DNA of 64,000 nucleotides. Origin: Ramlibacter tataouinensis. GTDB lineage: Bacteria > Pseudomonadota > Gammaproteobacteria > Burkholderiales > Burkholderiaceae_C. The DNA lies in assembly GCF_027941915.1 (NCBI RefSeq), contig NZ_CP116009.1, positions 1,736,001-1,800,000 of the forward strand, written 5' to 3'. The notes below the pieces were generated by a model that ran no database searches, was not told the origin of the DNA, and was given only the letters and a program-made list of their open reading frames with translations. The position numbers and the translations under genes are program-made. Within the stretch, counting starts at the first letter, position 1. Every line of letters begins with the position of its first letter. Positions 40,793 to 50,074 of this stretch are shown piece by piece.

Positions 40793-40914
40793 GTCGCCGA
40801 GTTATTGAACTACTTGCAGGGCGACCCAAAGAAATTCTGCTAAAGCGTTCGCCTTCAAGCTCCGGCCCAGGGCAACGCGCCTTGAAACTCGAAAAACCGC
40901 TGGAGTTTATTCAA
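40793..40914 (+). promoter_or_regulatory. Long structured 5' leader of metK
   Basis: Two inverted repeats lie in the leader. GTCGCC (40793-40798) pairs with GGCGAC (40820-40825). GCGTTCGCC (40845-40853) pairs with GGCAACGC (40871-40878) with one bulged C and a 17-nt loop. The GGAG ribosome site follows at 40902-40905. It does not match a SAM or SAH riboswitch consensus that I can recognise. Confidence 0.4.
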
Positions 40915-42099
<1,185 letters not shown>

Positions 42100-42120
42100 G
42101 CCGCGAAGCGGCGCCGCATC

Positions 42121-42150
42121 AAAGGCTGGGCCGAAACGCTCAGCCTTTTT
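42121..42150 (+). terminator. Intrinsic terminator of metK
   Basis: AAAGGCTG (42121-42128) pairs perfectly with CAGCCTTT (42141-42148), extended by a G-T and two G-C pairs around CGAAAC, and runs into TTTTT (42146-42150). The hairpin overlaps the stop and last codons of the convergent methyltransferase gene. Confidence 0.9.
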
Positions 42151-42742
42151 GCTTGTGCTCCGCACGGATGGTCCAGAGATGGACCGTCTTGTTCTCCGCC
42201 CGTTCGGTGCGGTCGGGCGGCCAGGCATCGCCCATGTCGAAGTCGTGCGACACCACGCGGGTGCCCACCTTGAGCTGGCGCCACAGTTGCGGCCGCAGCC
42301 GCTGGTTGATGTCGGGCAGCAGGTAGAGCGTCACCACGCTGGCCGGCGAGAAGTCGGACTGGAACAGGTCCGCCTGCCGGAACTGGACGCGCTCTTCCAC
42401 GCCCGCTTCCTTCGCGTTGGCGCGCGCCTCGGCGATGCGCCGCGGGTCGATGTCGATCCCCACCCCGCGCGCCCCGCGCTCCTTGGCGGCCTGGATCACG
42501 ATGCGGCCGTCGCCGCAGCCCAGGTCGTAGACGACATCGCCCGCGCGCACGTTCGCCATCTGGAGCATCTTCTCGACCACCGGCATGGGCGTGGGCACGA
42601 AGGGCACGTCGGGCCGCCGCGTTCCCGTGTCCTGCGCCCCTGCCTGCGGCGCGGGCAGCAGCAGCCCGGAAAGGGCGCCGGGGACGGCCAGCGCCAGCGC
42701 GCGCCGCAGCGCGTCCGGCAAATCATGGCTGCGCTCTGTCAT
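42140..42742 (-). CDS. SAM-dependent methyltransferase-fold protein with signal peptide
   Basis: A 200-residue class I methyltransferase with motif I VYDLGCGDGRIVIQAAKE and the acidic residues in GVGIDIDPRRIAEAR. The N-terminus (LRRALALAVPGALSGLLLPA then PQAGAQ) looks like a cleavable export signal. The start at 42742 is supported by CCAGGAGAC 6 nt upstream. Similar exported methyltransferases are common in this bacterial group (recollection). Export of a SAM enzyme is puzzling because SAM is cytosolic. The last codons are encoded within the metK terminator. Confidence 0.85.
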   Translation of the reverse strand: MTERSHDLPDALRRALALAVPGALSGLLLPAPQAGAQDTGTRRPDVPFVPTPMPVVEKMLQMANVRAGDVVYDLGCGDGRIVIQAAKERGARGVGIDIDPRRIAEARANAKEAGVEERVQFRQADLFQSDFSPASVVTLYLLPDINQRLRPQLWRQLKVGTRVVSHDFDMGDAWPPDRTERAENKTVHLWTIRAEHKQKG

Positions 42743-42774
42743 GTGCAAGTCTCCTGGTGGTTGGATCGAAACGG

Positions 42775-44217
42775 TCAGGGCGAAACGGCGACGCCCCGGG
42801 GGGCACGCCGCAGCAGCAGCAGCAGCAGCACTGCGCCGGCAGCGAGCACGGCGATGCCGACCCAGGCCGCGTTGAAGCCGCCGAGCCGCTGGCTGTAGAC
42901 GTAGCCCAGGCTGGACCAGAGCATGTAGGCGCAGGTCGCGCAGAAGATCATCGGCAGCAGCGGATACAGCGGCACCCGGAACGGCCGCTCCGCCTGCGGC
43001 TCGCGCACCCTCAGCACGAACAGGGACAAGCCGGCCAGCAGGAAGAACAGCCAGAACACCGGCGCCGTGAACTCCACCATCGACTGGAAGCCGCCGCCCG
43101 ACCAGGCGCCCAGGCCGACCAGCATCAGGGCGAGGCCGTTCTGCAGGTGCATCGCCGTGGACGGCGTTCCGCGCCGCCCGTCCCACAGCGCCAGCCGGCA
43201 CAGCGCCGGCCAGTCCCGCCCGACCGCGTAGCTGGTGCGGGCCCCGACGATCATGGTGGCATTGATCGAGGTGATCGCGGCGACTGCCACCAGCACCGCC
43301 ATCAGCTTCTCGCCCGTCGCGCCGAAGGCCAGCCGCATCAGGTCGGCCGCGACCGCCTCCGAGCGGGCCATCCCCTGCAGGCCGAGCCCGCGCCAGTAGG
43401 CCCAGATCACCAGCAGGTACAGCGTGGTGATGAGCAGGATCGAGGCGACCAGCGCCCGGACCATGTTGCGCCGGTTGTCCTTCAGCTCGGCGCTGATGTA
43501 GGCGGCCTCGTTCCAGCCGCCGAACGTGAGCAGCACGAACACCATCGCCATGCCGAACCCGGCCAGGCTCGGCCCGGCGGCCCCCGCGGCCGGCACCAGC
43601 GCGGCCGCCGACCCGGTGCCGGCCAGGGCCAGCGCACCGATGACGATCAGCAGCAGGCCGCCGACCTCGGCCACCGTCAGCCAGCGCTGGGCGCCGGCGC
43701 CCGCGCGGATGCCCCGCGCATTGACCCACCACAGCACCCCGATCACGGCCGCGGCGTACACGGCGGAACCGACCGGCCGGCCACCGACGGCGAGCGGCAG
43801 CACCTGCTGCACGTAATCACCGAACACGAACGCCAGCAGGGCGATGGAGCCGGTCGTGATCACGGCGAAGCGCGACCAGCCGAACAGGAACGACACCGGG
43901 CGGCCGTAGGCCCGGCGCAGGAAGTGGTAGTCGCCGCCGGCGCTCGGGTAGGCGGTCGCCAGCTCGGCATAGCAGAGCGCGCCCACCAGCGAAACGGCGC
44001 CGCCCAGCAGCCAGGCGGCGAACATCCAGCCGGCGCTGCCGGTCATGCCGGCCACCAGCGACGGCGCCTTGAAGATGCCGGCGCCGACGACCACGCCGAC
44101 GATGAGCGTCACCGCATGGCCCAGCCCCAGCACCGGGGCGGGCTGGGCGGCCGGGCCGGGCTCGGGCAGGGGCGAAGCGCCGGCGCTTGCGGCAGCGCGC
44201 GAAGAGAGGGGGTCCAT
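42775..44217 (-). CDS. APC superfamily amino acid permease
   Basis: Inner-membrane transporter of 480 residues with about twelve hydrophobic segments. Helix 1 carries the APC signature VTLIVGVVVGAGIFKAP, and helix 6 the segment FGMAMVFVLLTFGGWNEAAYIS. ELKDNRRNMVRALVASI resembles the LAT/YfnA-type loops. Substrate is presumably an amino acid. It is followed after 32 bp by the exported methyltransferase on the same strand, so co-transcription is possible. Confidence 0.9.
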   Translation of the reverse strand: MDPLSSRAAASAGASPLPEPGPAAQPAPVLGLGHAVTLIVGVVVGAGIFKAPSLVAGMTGSAGWMFAAWLLGGAVSLVGALCYAELATAYPSAGGDYHFLRRAYGRPVSFLFGWSRFAVITTGSIALLAFVFGDYVQQVLPLAVGGRPVGSAVYAAAVIGVLWWVNARGIRAGAGAQRWLTVAEVGGLLLIVIGALALAGTGSAAALVPAAGAAGPSLAGFGMAMVFVLLTFGGWNEAAYISAELKDNRRNMVRALVASILLITTLYLLVIWAYWRGLGLQGMARSEAVAADLMRLAFGATGEKLMAVLVAVAAITSINATMIVGARTSYAVGRDWPALCRLALWDGRRGTPSTAMHLQNGLALMLVGLGAWSGGGFQSMVEFTAPVFWLFFLLAGLSLFVLRVREPQAERPFRVPLYPLLPMIFCATCAYMLWSSLGYVYSQRLGGFNAAWVGIAVLAAGAVLLLLLLRRAPRGVAVSP

Positions 44218-44337
44218 GGGTCGGGCGGCGCGCGGCCGTCGCTCAGGGCCGCGATCTTCTGTTGCCCCGCTCGCGCCAGCCTGTCGGCACCGGGCGGGGA
44301 TTCGCGCCGGACCATTCCTGTGCCGAGCGGCGCGCCT

Positions 44338-45234
44338 CTACTGCAGCAGGGCCTGCTGCCGCTCGTACTCCTGGCGCTTCATCGCCGCATAGGTCTCGCG
44401 GTCGAGTTCGCGCAACTGGGGCCAGCGCTCGACAGCCGTGTACCAGGACTGGATCCGCCGCTCCCGCTGCTGCCCGGGCGCAGCCGACAGCGAGTCGAGA
44501 TGGGCGTCGATCGCCAGGTAGTAGCGCATGGCGTTGCGTTCCACGGCCCCGCGCACGCCGCCGATGTAGTGCGGCCGCCCTTGCTCGTCGCGCCCGGTCT
44601 CGGTGAAGCCGACCTTGCCGGCACCGGCCGTGGCCAGGTACAGCTGCATGGCCATGCGGCCGGCCGCGCCGACCGCGTACGAGTAATCCAGCCGCAGGAA
44701 CGTGCGCCCGCCGTCCAGCGGCACCGCCGCGACGGCGATGCGGTAGTCGCGGGTGCCCACCGGGCCCTCGGCCGCGTGCAGGCGGCTCTCGAAATAGTCG
44801 GGCCGGGCCGCCAGGTTGCGGTAGTCGAAGCGCAGGCGATAGGCCTGCTCCACCGGCTGGTCGTAGCGGCGCCCGATGCGCACCAGCAGTGCGCTGCCGG
44901 CCGGGCCCTCCAGCGCGTGGCAGTACTTGGTGTTGAACGGCAGGATCAGGATGTCGCACCAGCCCGCCGAGCTGCGCAGCGCGGCGCTCACCACCTCGAA
45001 GCGGTGCTCCAGCACCGCATGCACGACACCGGTTAGCCGGTTCTGCTGCTCGGCGGAGTCGATGTGCAGCGGCCGGCCGAAGCCGTTCTGGTGCAGTTGC
45101 TCGCGCAGTTCGCGGTACTGCGTGCGCAGGCCGTCGGCGTCGGCCGCTCGCGCCCCCGCTGCCAGGGCCGATGCCAGCCCCAGCAACGCAGCCGCGGCGA
45201 CGCGCAACAGCAGCGTGGTTACGTTGGCTCGCAT
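44338..45234 (-). CDS. Secreted hypothetical protein
   Basis: A 298-residue protein with an N-terminal signal, MRANVTTLLLRVAAAALLGL to about AAGARAAD. After the signal: RTQYRELREQLHQNGFGRPLHIDS, then a beta-rich region (YRLRFDYRNLAARPDYFE) and the C-terminal YAAMKRQEYERQQALLQ helix. Two Cys (WCDILILPFNTKYCHAL) could form a disulfide. I do not recognise the family. The start is set at 45234; upstream in-frame ATGs add low-quality sequence. Located between the APC permease and a divergent glycine-zipper gene. Confidence 0.75.
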   Translation of the reverse strand: MRANVTTLLLRVAAAALLGLASALAAGARAADADGLRTQYRELREQLHQNGFGRPLHIDSAEQQNRLTGVVHAVLEHRFEVVSAALRSSAGWCDILILPFNTKYCHALEGPAGSALLVRIGRRYDQPVEQAYRLRFDYRNLAARPDYFESRLHAAEGPVGTRDYRIAVAAVPLDGGRTFLRLDYSYAVGAAGRMAMQLYLATAGAGKVGFTETGRDEQGRPHYIGGVRGAVERNAMRYYLAIDAHLDSLSAAPGQQRERRIQSWYTAVERWPQLRELDRETYAAMKRQEYERQQALLQ

Positions 45235-45482
45235 GGGTTCAATCCTGTGGCTCGCCAGCGTGCCCACGGCCGCGCCCACGGCCTGTAGGACGCCCCTGTG
45301 ATCGCGTGTGCGGGGCGCCCCCCAAAGCCAAATCCGCGGCGCGGCGCGCCGACGCCCTTTTCCTACACCCGCACCTAGGCTTGGCTGACGGCCCAGTTCT
45401 GGCGTCATCGCAAAGATGACCGATGCAGCAGTGCGGCCGTTCGCCGTCATCGCTGGTGCAAGGAACAACCCAGGAGCATCAC
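45235..45482. promoter_or_regulatory. Divergent intergenic region with a GTCATC dyad
   Basis: A 248-bp gap. It holds a perfect 6-bp inverted repeat GTCATC-GCAAA-GATGAC (45404-45420) and a further GTCATCGC copy at 45446-45453, both upstream of the glycine-zipper gene. They could be an operator. The ribosome site is AGGAG at 45472-45476. No convincing -10/-35 pair was found. Confidence 0.35.
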
Positions 45483-46625
45483 ATGGCTGAAGACAAGGAC
45501 CTCAACCGCGATCCCATCACCGATGAACCCGGCTCGCACCCGGTCGGCACCGGCGTCGGTGCCACCGGCGGCGCCGTGGCCGGCGCGGCCGCCGGCGCCA
45601 TCGGCGGGCCGGTCGGCTCGATGGTGGGCGGCGTCATCGGCGCGGTGGTCGGCGGGCTGGCCGGCAAGGCTGCGGCCGAGGCCATCAACCCCACCGCCGA
45701 GGAAGCGCACTGGCGCGACAACTACACGCGCGAGCCCTACTACGAGCAAGGCCGCAGCTTCGACGACTACGGGCCGGCCTACATGCACGGCGTGCACGGC
45801 CGCATGCGGCACGAGACCGACTGGGACGCGGCCGAGCCACGGCTGGCGTCCGAATGGGACAACGCACGCGCCGGCTCCGGCCTGAGCTGGGAGCAGGCGC
45901 GGCCGGCCAGCCGCGCCGCGTGGGACCGCGCCGAGCTGCAGCGCGGGGGCAGCGGCGCCGGCATGGCGGGCAGCACCGGCAGCATGGCCAGCGACACGGC
46001 CGTGGTGCGCGCGGGCGACCTGGCCGGCGGTGAAGGCCGCAGCGCCATCGCCGGCGGCACCGACATGGCCGGCGCCGGCATCGGTACCGACACGCGCGGC
46101 AGCGGCACGGCGCAAGGCGGCGGGGCGGCAGCCCTGGTCGGCTCGGCCCAGAGCGCAGGCAACATGAGCGGCGACACCGGGGACGTGATCGACGCGCTGC
46201 AGGACCTGGTGGAGTGCTGCAAGGACGGCGAGTACGGCTTCCAGGCGTGCGCCGACCAAGCCCAGCGGGCCGACCTCAAGTCGGTGTTCCTGCAGCGCGC
46301 CGACGACTGCCGGCGCGGCGCCGAGGAACTCAACCAGCAGATCCGTCAGCTCGGCGGCTCGCCCGAGGACAGCGGCAGCGCGGCCGGCGCGCTGCACCGC
46401 GGCTGGGTGTCGGTGAAATCGACCCTGAGCACCTACGACGACAAGGCCGTGCTGGAGGAAGCCGAGCGTGGCGAGGACAACGCCCTGGCGCGCTACCGCA
46501 AGGCGCTCAAGCAGCCGCTGCCGGCCCAGGTCAAGCCGGTGGTCGAGCGCCAGTTCCAGCTGGTCCAGCGCAACCACGACCAGGTGAAGCTGCTGCGCGA
46601 CCAGTTCCGCGCCGCCGCGCAATAA
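45483..46625 (+). CDS. Glycine-zipper / DUF2383 (PA2169-type four-helix bundle) stress-like protein
   Basis: Three-part protein of 380 residues. Residues 23-65 are a glycine zipper (AVAGAAAGAIGGPVGSMVGG). Residues 75-150 hold Trp/Asp repeats (DWDAAEPRLASEWDNARAG, then WEQARPASRAAWDRA) seen with other glycine-zipper envelope proteins. After a Gly/Ala/Ser linker, residues 234-380 form the DUF2383 ferritin-like bundle, with DVIDALQDLVECCKDGEYGF at its start. No signal peptide. The start is supported by AGGAG 6 nt upstream. Function unknown; family members are often stress-induced (inference). The stop is followed almost directly by ligD. Confidence 0.85.
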   Translation: MAEDKDLNRDPITDEPGSHPVGTGVGATGGAVAGAAAGAIGGPVGSMVGGVIGAVVGGLAGKAAAEAINPTAEEAHWRDNYTREPYYEQGRSFDDYGPAYMHGVHGRMRHETDWDAAEPRLASEWDNARAGSGLSWEQARPASRAAWDRAELQRGGSGAGMAGSTGSMASDTAVVRAGDLAGGEGRSAIAGGTDMAGAGIGTDTRGSGTAQGGGAAALVGSAQSAGNMSGDTGDVIDALQDLVECCKDGEYGFQACADQAQRADLKSVFLQRADDCRRGAEELNQQIRQLGGSPEDSGSAAGALHRGWVSVKSTLSTYDDKAVLEEAERGEDNALARYRKALKQPLPAQVKPVVERQFQLVQRNHDQVKLLRDQFRAAAQ

Positions 46626-46689
46626 GGTGCCGCGCCCGGCCAAGCCACCGGGCGAGGCGCCGGCCGCCCGCGCCGGCACTCCCCGCCGC

Positions 46690-49272
46690 ATGGCCGCCGA
46701 GCGCCCTGCCCCCACCGATGCGCTGAGGGCCTACCGGTCCAAACGCAGGTTCGAGGCCACGCCCGAGCCGGCCACAGGCGGCGTCGCCAACGAGGCCGAA
46801 CGTGCCTTCGTGGTCCAGAAGCACTGGGCCACGCGGCTGCACTACGACTTCCGGCTGGAACTGGAAGGCACCATGAAAAGCTGGGCCGTGCCCAAGGGCC
46901 CGAGCTACGACCCGGCCGACAAGCGCATGGCGATGCCGACCGAGGACCACCCGATCGCCTACAACCGCTTCGAGGGGACCATTCCCAAGGGCAACTACGG
47001 CGCCGGCAAGGTCATCATCTGGGACAAGGGCACCTGGCACCCGCTGGAGGACCCGCACCAGGGCTGGCGCGACGGCAAGCTCAAGTTCGAGCTGCGCGGC
47101 CACAAGCTGCACGGCCACTGGACACTGGTGCGCATGAAAGGCCGCGGCAACGGCCGCGAGGATCCCTGGCTGCTGATCAAGGAGCGCGACGCGTTCGCGC
47201 GGCCGGCCGGCGAGTTCAGCGTGGCCGACGAGATGCCCGACAGCGTGCAGCACCTCGAGGACCGGCCGCCTGCGATTGCCGCCCCCGGGAGCGAATCGCG
47301 CGACGACCCCCCGGCCCGCCCGGGCCCGCCCGAGGCCGCCGTGTCAGCGCCACTGCCGGATGCGCTGCAACCCCAGCTGGCGGTGCTGGTGGACGCCGCG
47401 CCCCAGGACCCCGCGCAATGGATCTTCGAGATCAAGTTCGACGGCTACCGCATGCTGGCGCGCGCCGAGGCCGGGCAGGTGCGGCTGCTCACCCGCAACG
47501 GCAACGACTGGACCTCGCGCCTGCCGGCGCTGGTGCAGGCGCTGCGCGCCATGGACCTGCCCGACGGCTGGTACGACGGCGAGATCATCCTGCCCGGGCG
47601 CGACACGCCGGCCGACTTCCAGGCCTTGCAGGGCGCCTTCGACAGCCAGCGCACCGAGCAGATCGTGTACTACCTGTTCGACCTGCCCTACTGCGCCGGC
47701 CAGGACCTGCGCGACGTGCCGCTGCTGCAGCGGCGCGAGGTGCTGCAGCGCATCGTGGAGCGCCAGCCGCACCCCAACGTGCGCTTCAGCGCCGAGTTCG
47801 AGGCGCCGCCCGGGGCCATGCTCGATGCCGCCTGCAAGCTGGGGCTGGAAGGCGTCATCGCCAAGCGGCGCGACTCGGCCTACGCGGGCCGCCGCTCCAG
47901 CGACTGGATCAAGCTCAAGTGCGCGCACCGGCAGGAGTTCGTGATCGGCGGCTGGACCGACCCCAAGGGCTCGCGCACCGGCATCGGCTCGCTGCTGCTG
48001 GGCGTGCATGGCGAGGACGGCCGGCTGCACTACGCAGGCAACGTGGGCACCGGCTTCAACGAGCGCACGCTGCGCGACGTGCGCGAGCGGCTGGAGGCGG
48101 TGGCCGGGACGCGCAACCCGTTCGCGGCTGGCAGCGGCTGGCCGCGCGGCGCGCACTGGGTGCGTCCGGAGCTGGTGTGCGAAGTCTCCTTCGGCGAATG
48201 GACGCGCGACGGCAAGGTGCGGCACTCGGTGTTCCACGGCCTGCGCAGCGACAAGCCGGCGCAGGAGATCTCGATCGAGGCGCCGGTGCCCGCGACGGCC
48301 GACGCACCGGCTCCGGCCAAGGGCCGGCGCACGGCGAAGAAGCAGGCCGCATCCGTCCAGCCGCCGGCGAAGGCGCTTGCCGCCACGCTGCCGCCCACCC
48401 TGCGCATCAGCAACCCCGAGCGGGTGGTCGATGCCCGCAGCGGCCTGACCAAGATCGACCTGGTGCGCTACTACGCGCTGGTGGCGCCGCTGATGATGGA
48501 ACACCTGCGCCGAAGGCCGCTGGCGCTGGTGCGCGCGCCCGACGGCGTCGATGGCCAGCTGTTCTTCCAGAAGCACCTGGAGCGCTACCGCATGGCCGGG
48601 GTCGAGCCCCTCGATCCGGCGATCTTCCCCGGGCATCCCCCGATGCTGGCGATCGCGAGCGCCGAAGGCCTGCTGTCGGCGGCGCAGATGAACGTGATCG
48701 AGTTCCACACCTGGAACGCGGTGGCCGACCGGGCCGACCAGCCCGATCGCATGACCTTCGACCTCGACCCCGGCGAAGGCGTGGGCTGGCCGCAGATGCA
48801 GGAAGCCGCGGCGCTGGTGCGCGCCTTCCTCGACGAGCTGGGCCTGCCTGGCTGGCTCAAGACCAGCGGCGGCAAGGGCCTGCACGTGGTGGTGCCGCTG
48901 CGGCCCGAGCACGGCTGGGACGCGGTCAAGGATTTCTCGCAGGCGGTGGTGCAACACCTGGCCAGGACGGTTCCGCAGCGCTTCGTCGCCAAGAGTGGAC
49001 CGAAGAACCGCGTCGGCCGCATCTTCATCGACTACCTGCGCAACGGCTTCGGCGCGACGACGGTTGCCGCGTGGTCGGCGCGGGCGCGGCCGGGCCTGGG
49101 CATCTCGGTGCCGGTGCGCTGGGAGGAGCTGGGCAAGCTCAAGGGCGGCGACCACTGGACCGTGGCGACCGTGCACCAGCGGCTGGACCAAGGCAACGAG
49201 CCCTGGGATGGCTACCGCAGCAGCAGCGTCCGGCTGGGCGCGGCGATGCGCAAGCTGGGCTTCAAGCCCTGA
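46690..49272 (+). CDS. ligD: ATP-dependent DNA ligase D (PE-LIG-POL)
   Basis: Multifunctional end-joining enzyme. Phosphoesterase domain first (HWATRLHYDFRLELEGTMKSW), then the ligase with adenylated Lys in FEIKFDGYR (about residue 249). The archaeo-eukaryotic-primase-type polymerase follows with the DXD in TFDLDPGEG (about residue 691). This is the Pseudomonas domain order. A linker rich in Ala/Pro/Lys joins ligase and polymerase. The start MAAERPAPTDALRAYRSKRR is family-like; a GTG at 46627, 1 bp after the previous stop, would add 21 residues. Neither has a clear ribosome site. No ku gene is in the window. Confidence 0.95.
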   Translation: MAAERPAPTDALRAYRSKRRFEATPEPATGGVANEAERAFVVQKHWATRLHYDFRLELEGTMKSWAVPKGPSYDPADKRMAMPTEDHPIAYNRFEGTIPKGNYGAGKVIIWDKGTWHPLEDPHQGWRDGKLKFELRGHKLHGHWTLVRMKGRGNGREDPWLLIKERDAFARPAGEFSVADEMPDSVQHLEDRPPAIAAPGSESRDDPPARPGPPEAAVSAPLPDALQPQLAVLVDAAPQDPAQWIFEIKFDGYRMLARAEAGQVRLLTRNGNDWTSRLPALVQALRAMDLPDGWYDGEIILPGRDTPADFQALQGAFDSQRTEQIVYYLFDLPYCAGQDLRDVPLLQRREVLQRIVERQPHPNVRFSAEFEAPPGAMLDAACKLGLEGVIAKRRDSAYAGRRSSDWIKLKCAHRQEFVIGGWTDPKGSRTGIGSLLLGVHGEDGRLHYAGNVGTGFNERTLRDVRERLEAVAGTRNPFAAGSGWPRGAHWVRPELVCEVSFGEWTRDGKVRHSVFHGLRSDKPAQEISIEAPVPATADAPAPAKGRRTAKKQAASVQPPAKALAATLPPTLRISNPERVVDARSGLTKIDLVRYYALVAPLMMEHLRRRPLALVRAPDGVDGQLFFQKHLERYRMAGVEPLDPAIFPGHPPMLAIASAEGLLSAAQMNVIEFHTWNAVADRADQPDRMTFDLDPGEGVGWPQMQEAAALVRAFLDELGLPGWLKTSGGKGLHVVVPLRPEHGWDAVKDFSQAVVQHLARTVPQRFVAKSGPKNRVGRIFIDYLRNGFGATTVAAWSARARPGLGISVPVRWEELGKLKGGDHWTVATVHQRLDQGNEPWDGYRSSSVRLGAAMRKLGFKP

Positions 49273-49287
49273 AGGGACCGCCGCGAG

Positions 49288-50046
49288 ATGCCGCAAGACT
49301 GGCCGCACACCCTGTGGATCGTCCGCCACGGCCAGAGCGCCGGCAACGTCGCCCGCGATGCGGCCGAGGCGGCCGGCCTGGCCATGATCGACATCGCCGA
49401 GCGCGACATCGACGTGCCGCTGTCGGCGCTCGGGCGCGAGCAGGCCGTGGCGCTGGGACACTGGTTCGGCGAGATGCCGGCGGCGCAGCGGCCGGAGGTG
49501 ATCCTCACCTCGCCCTACGTGCGTGCGCGCGAGACCACCCGCCTGCTGATGCACGCGGCGCAGCTCGACCCGGCGGCCGTGCGCCTGCGCGTCGACGAGC
49601 GCCTGCGCGAGAAGGAGTTCGGCATCCTGGACCGGCTCACCGTGCTGGGCATCCGCGAACGCTACCCCGAGCTGTCGGCCCAGCGCAGCCACGTCGGCAA
49701 GTTCTATTTCCGCCCGCCCGGCGGCGAGAGCTGGTGCGACGTGATCCTGCGCCTGCGCAGCGTGCTGGAGATGCTCACGCGCGAGCACGCCGGCCAGCGG
49801 GTGCTGGTGGTCGGGCACCAGGTCATCGTCAACTGCATGCGCTACCTGGTCGATTGCCTGGAGGAGCACGAGATCCTGGACATGGACCGCAAGGGCGACG
49901 TGCCCAACTGCGGCGTGACCTCCTGGCGGCACGACCCGGCGCGCGACGCGCTGGCGGTCGACCTGGTGAACTTCGTCGCGCCGCTGCGCCGGGCCGGCGC
50001 GCCGGTGACGCTGGAGCCCGATGCGCTGGCCGCCCCGAAGCCATGA
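49288..50046 (+). CDS. Histidine phosphatase family protein (phosphoglycerate mutase-like)
   Basis: Cytosolic 252-residue phosphatase of the RHG superfamily. The catalytic motif is VRHGQSAGN at about residues 12-20. The second core His lies in VLVVGHQVIVNCMRYL and the acid in LREKEFGILDRL. It lacks features of a glycolytic mutase, so a broad phosphatase role is likelier. It follows ligD by 15 bp and precedes nnrD. Confidence 0.88.
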   Translation: MPQDWPHTLWIVRHGQSAGNVARDAAEAAGLAMIDIAERDIDVPLSALGREQAVALGHWFGEMPAAQRPEVILTSPYVRARETTRLLMHAAQLDPAAVRLRVDERLREKEFGILDRLTVLGIRERYPELSAQRSHVGKFYFRPPGGESWCDVILRLRSVLEMLTREHAGQRVLVVGHQVIVNCMRYLVDCLEEHEILDMDRKGDVPNCGVTSWRHDPARDALAVDLVNFVAPLRRAGAPVTLEPDALAAPKP

Positions 50047-50074
50047 AGTTCCGGCGTTTGCTGAAGGCCCGCGG

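Noticed and set aside
40793-40914. SAM or SAH riboswitch before metK
   Set aside because: Paired regions exist, but I could not match them to the conserved core of a known SAM or SAH class; kept only as an unclassified leader.
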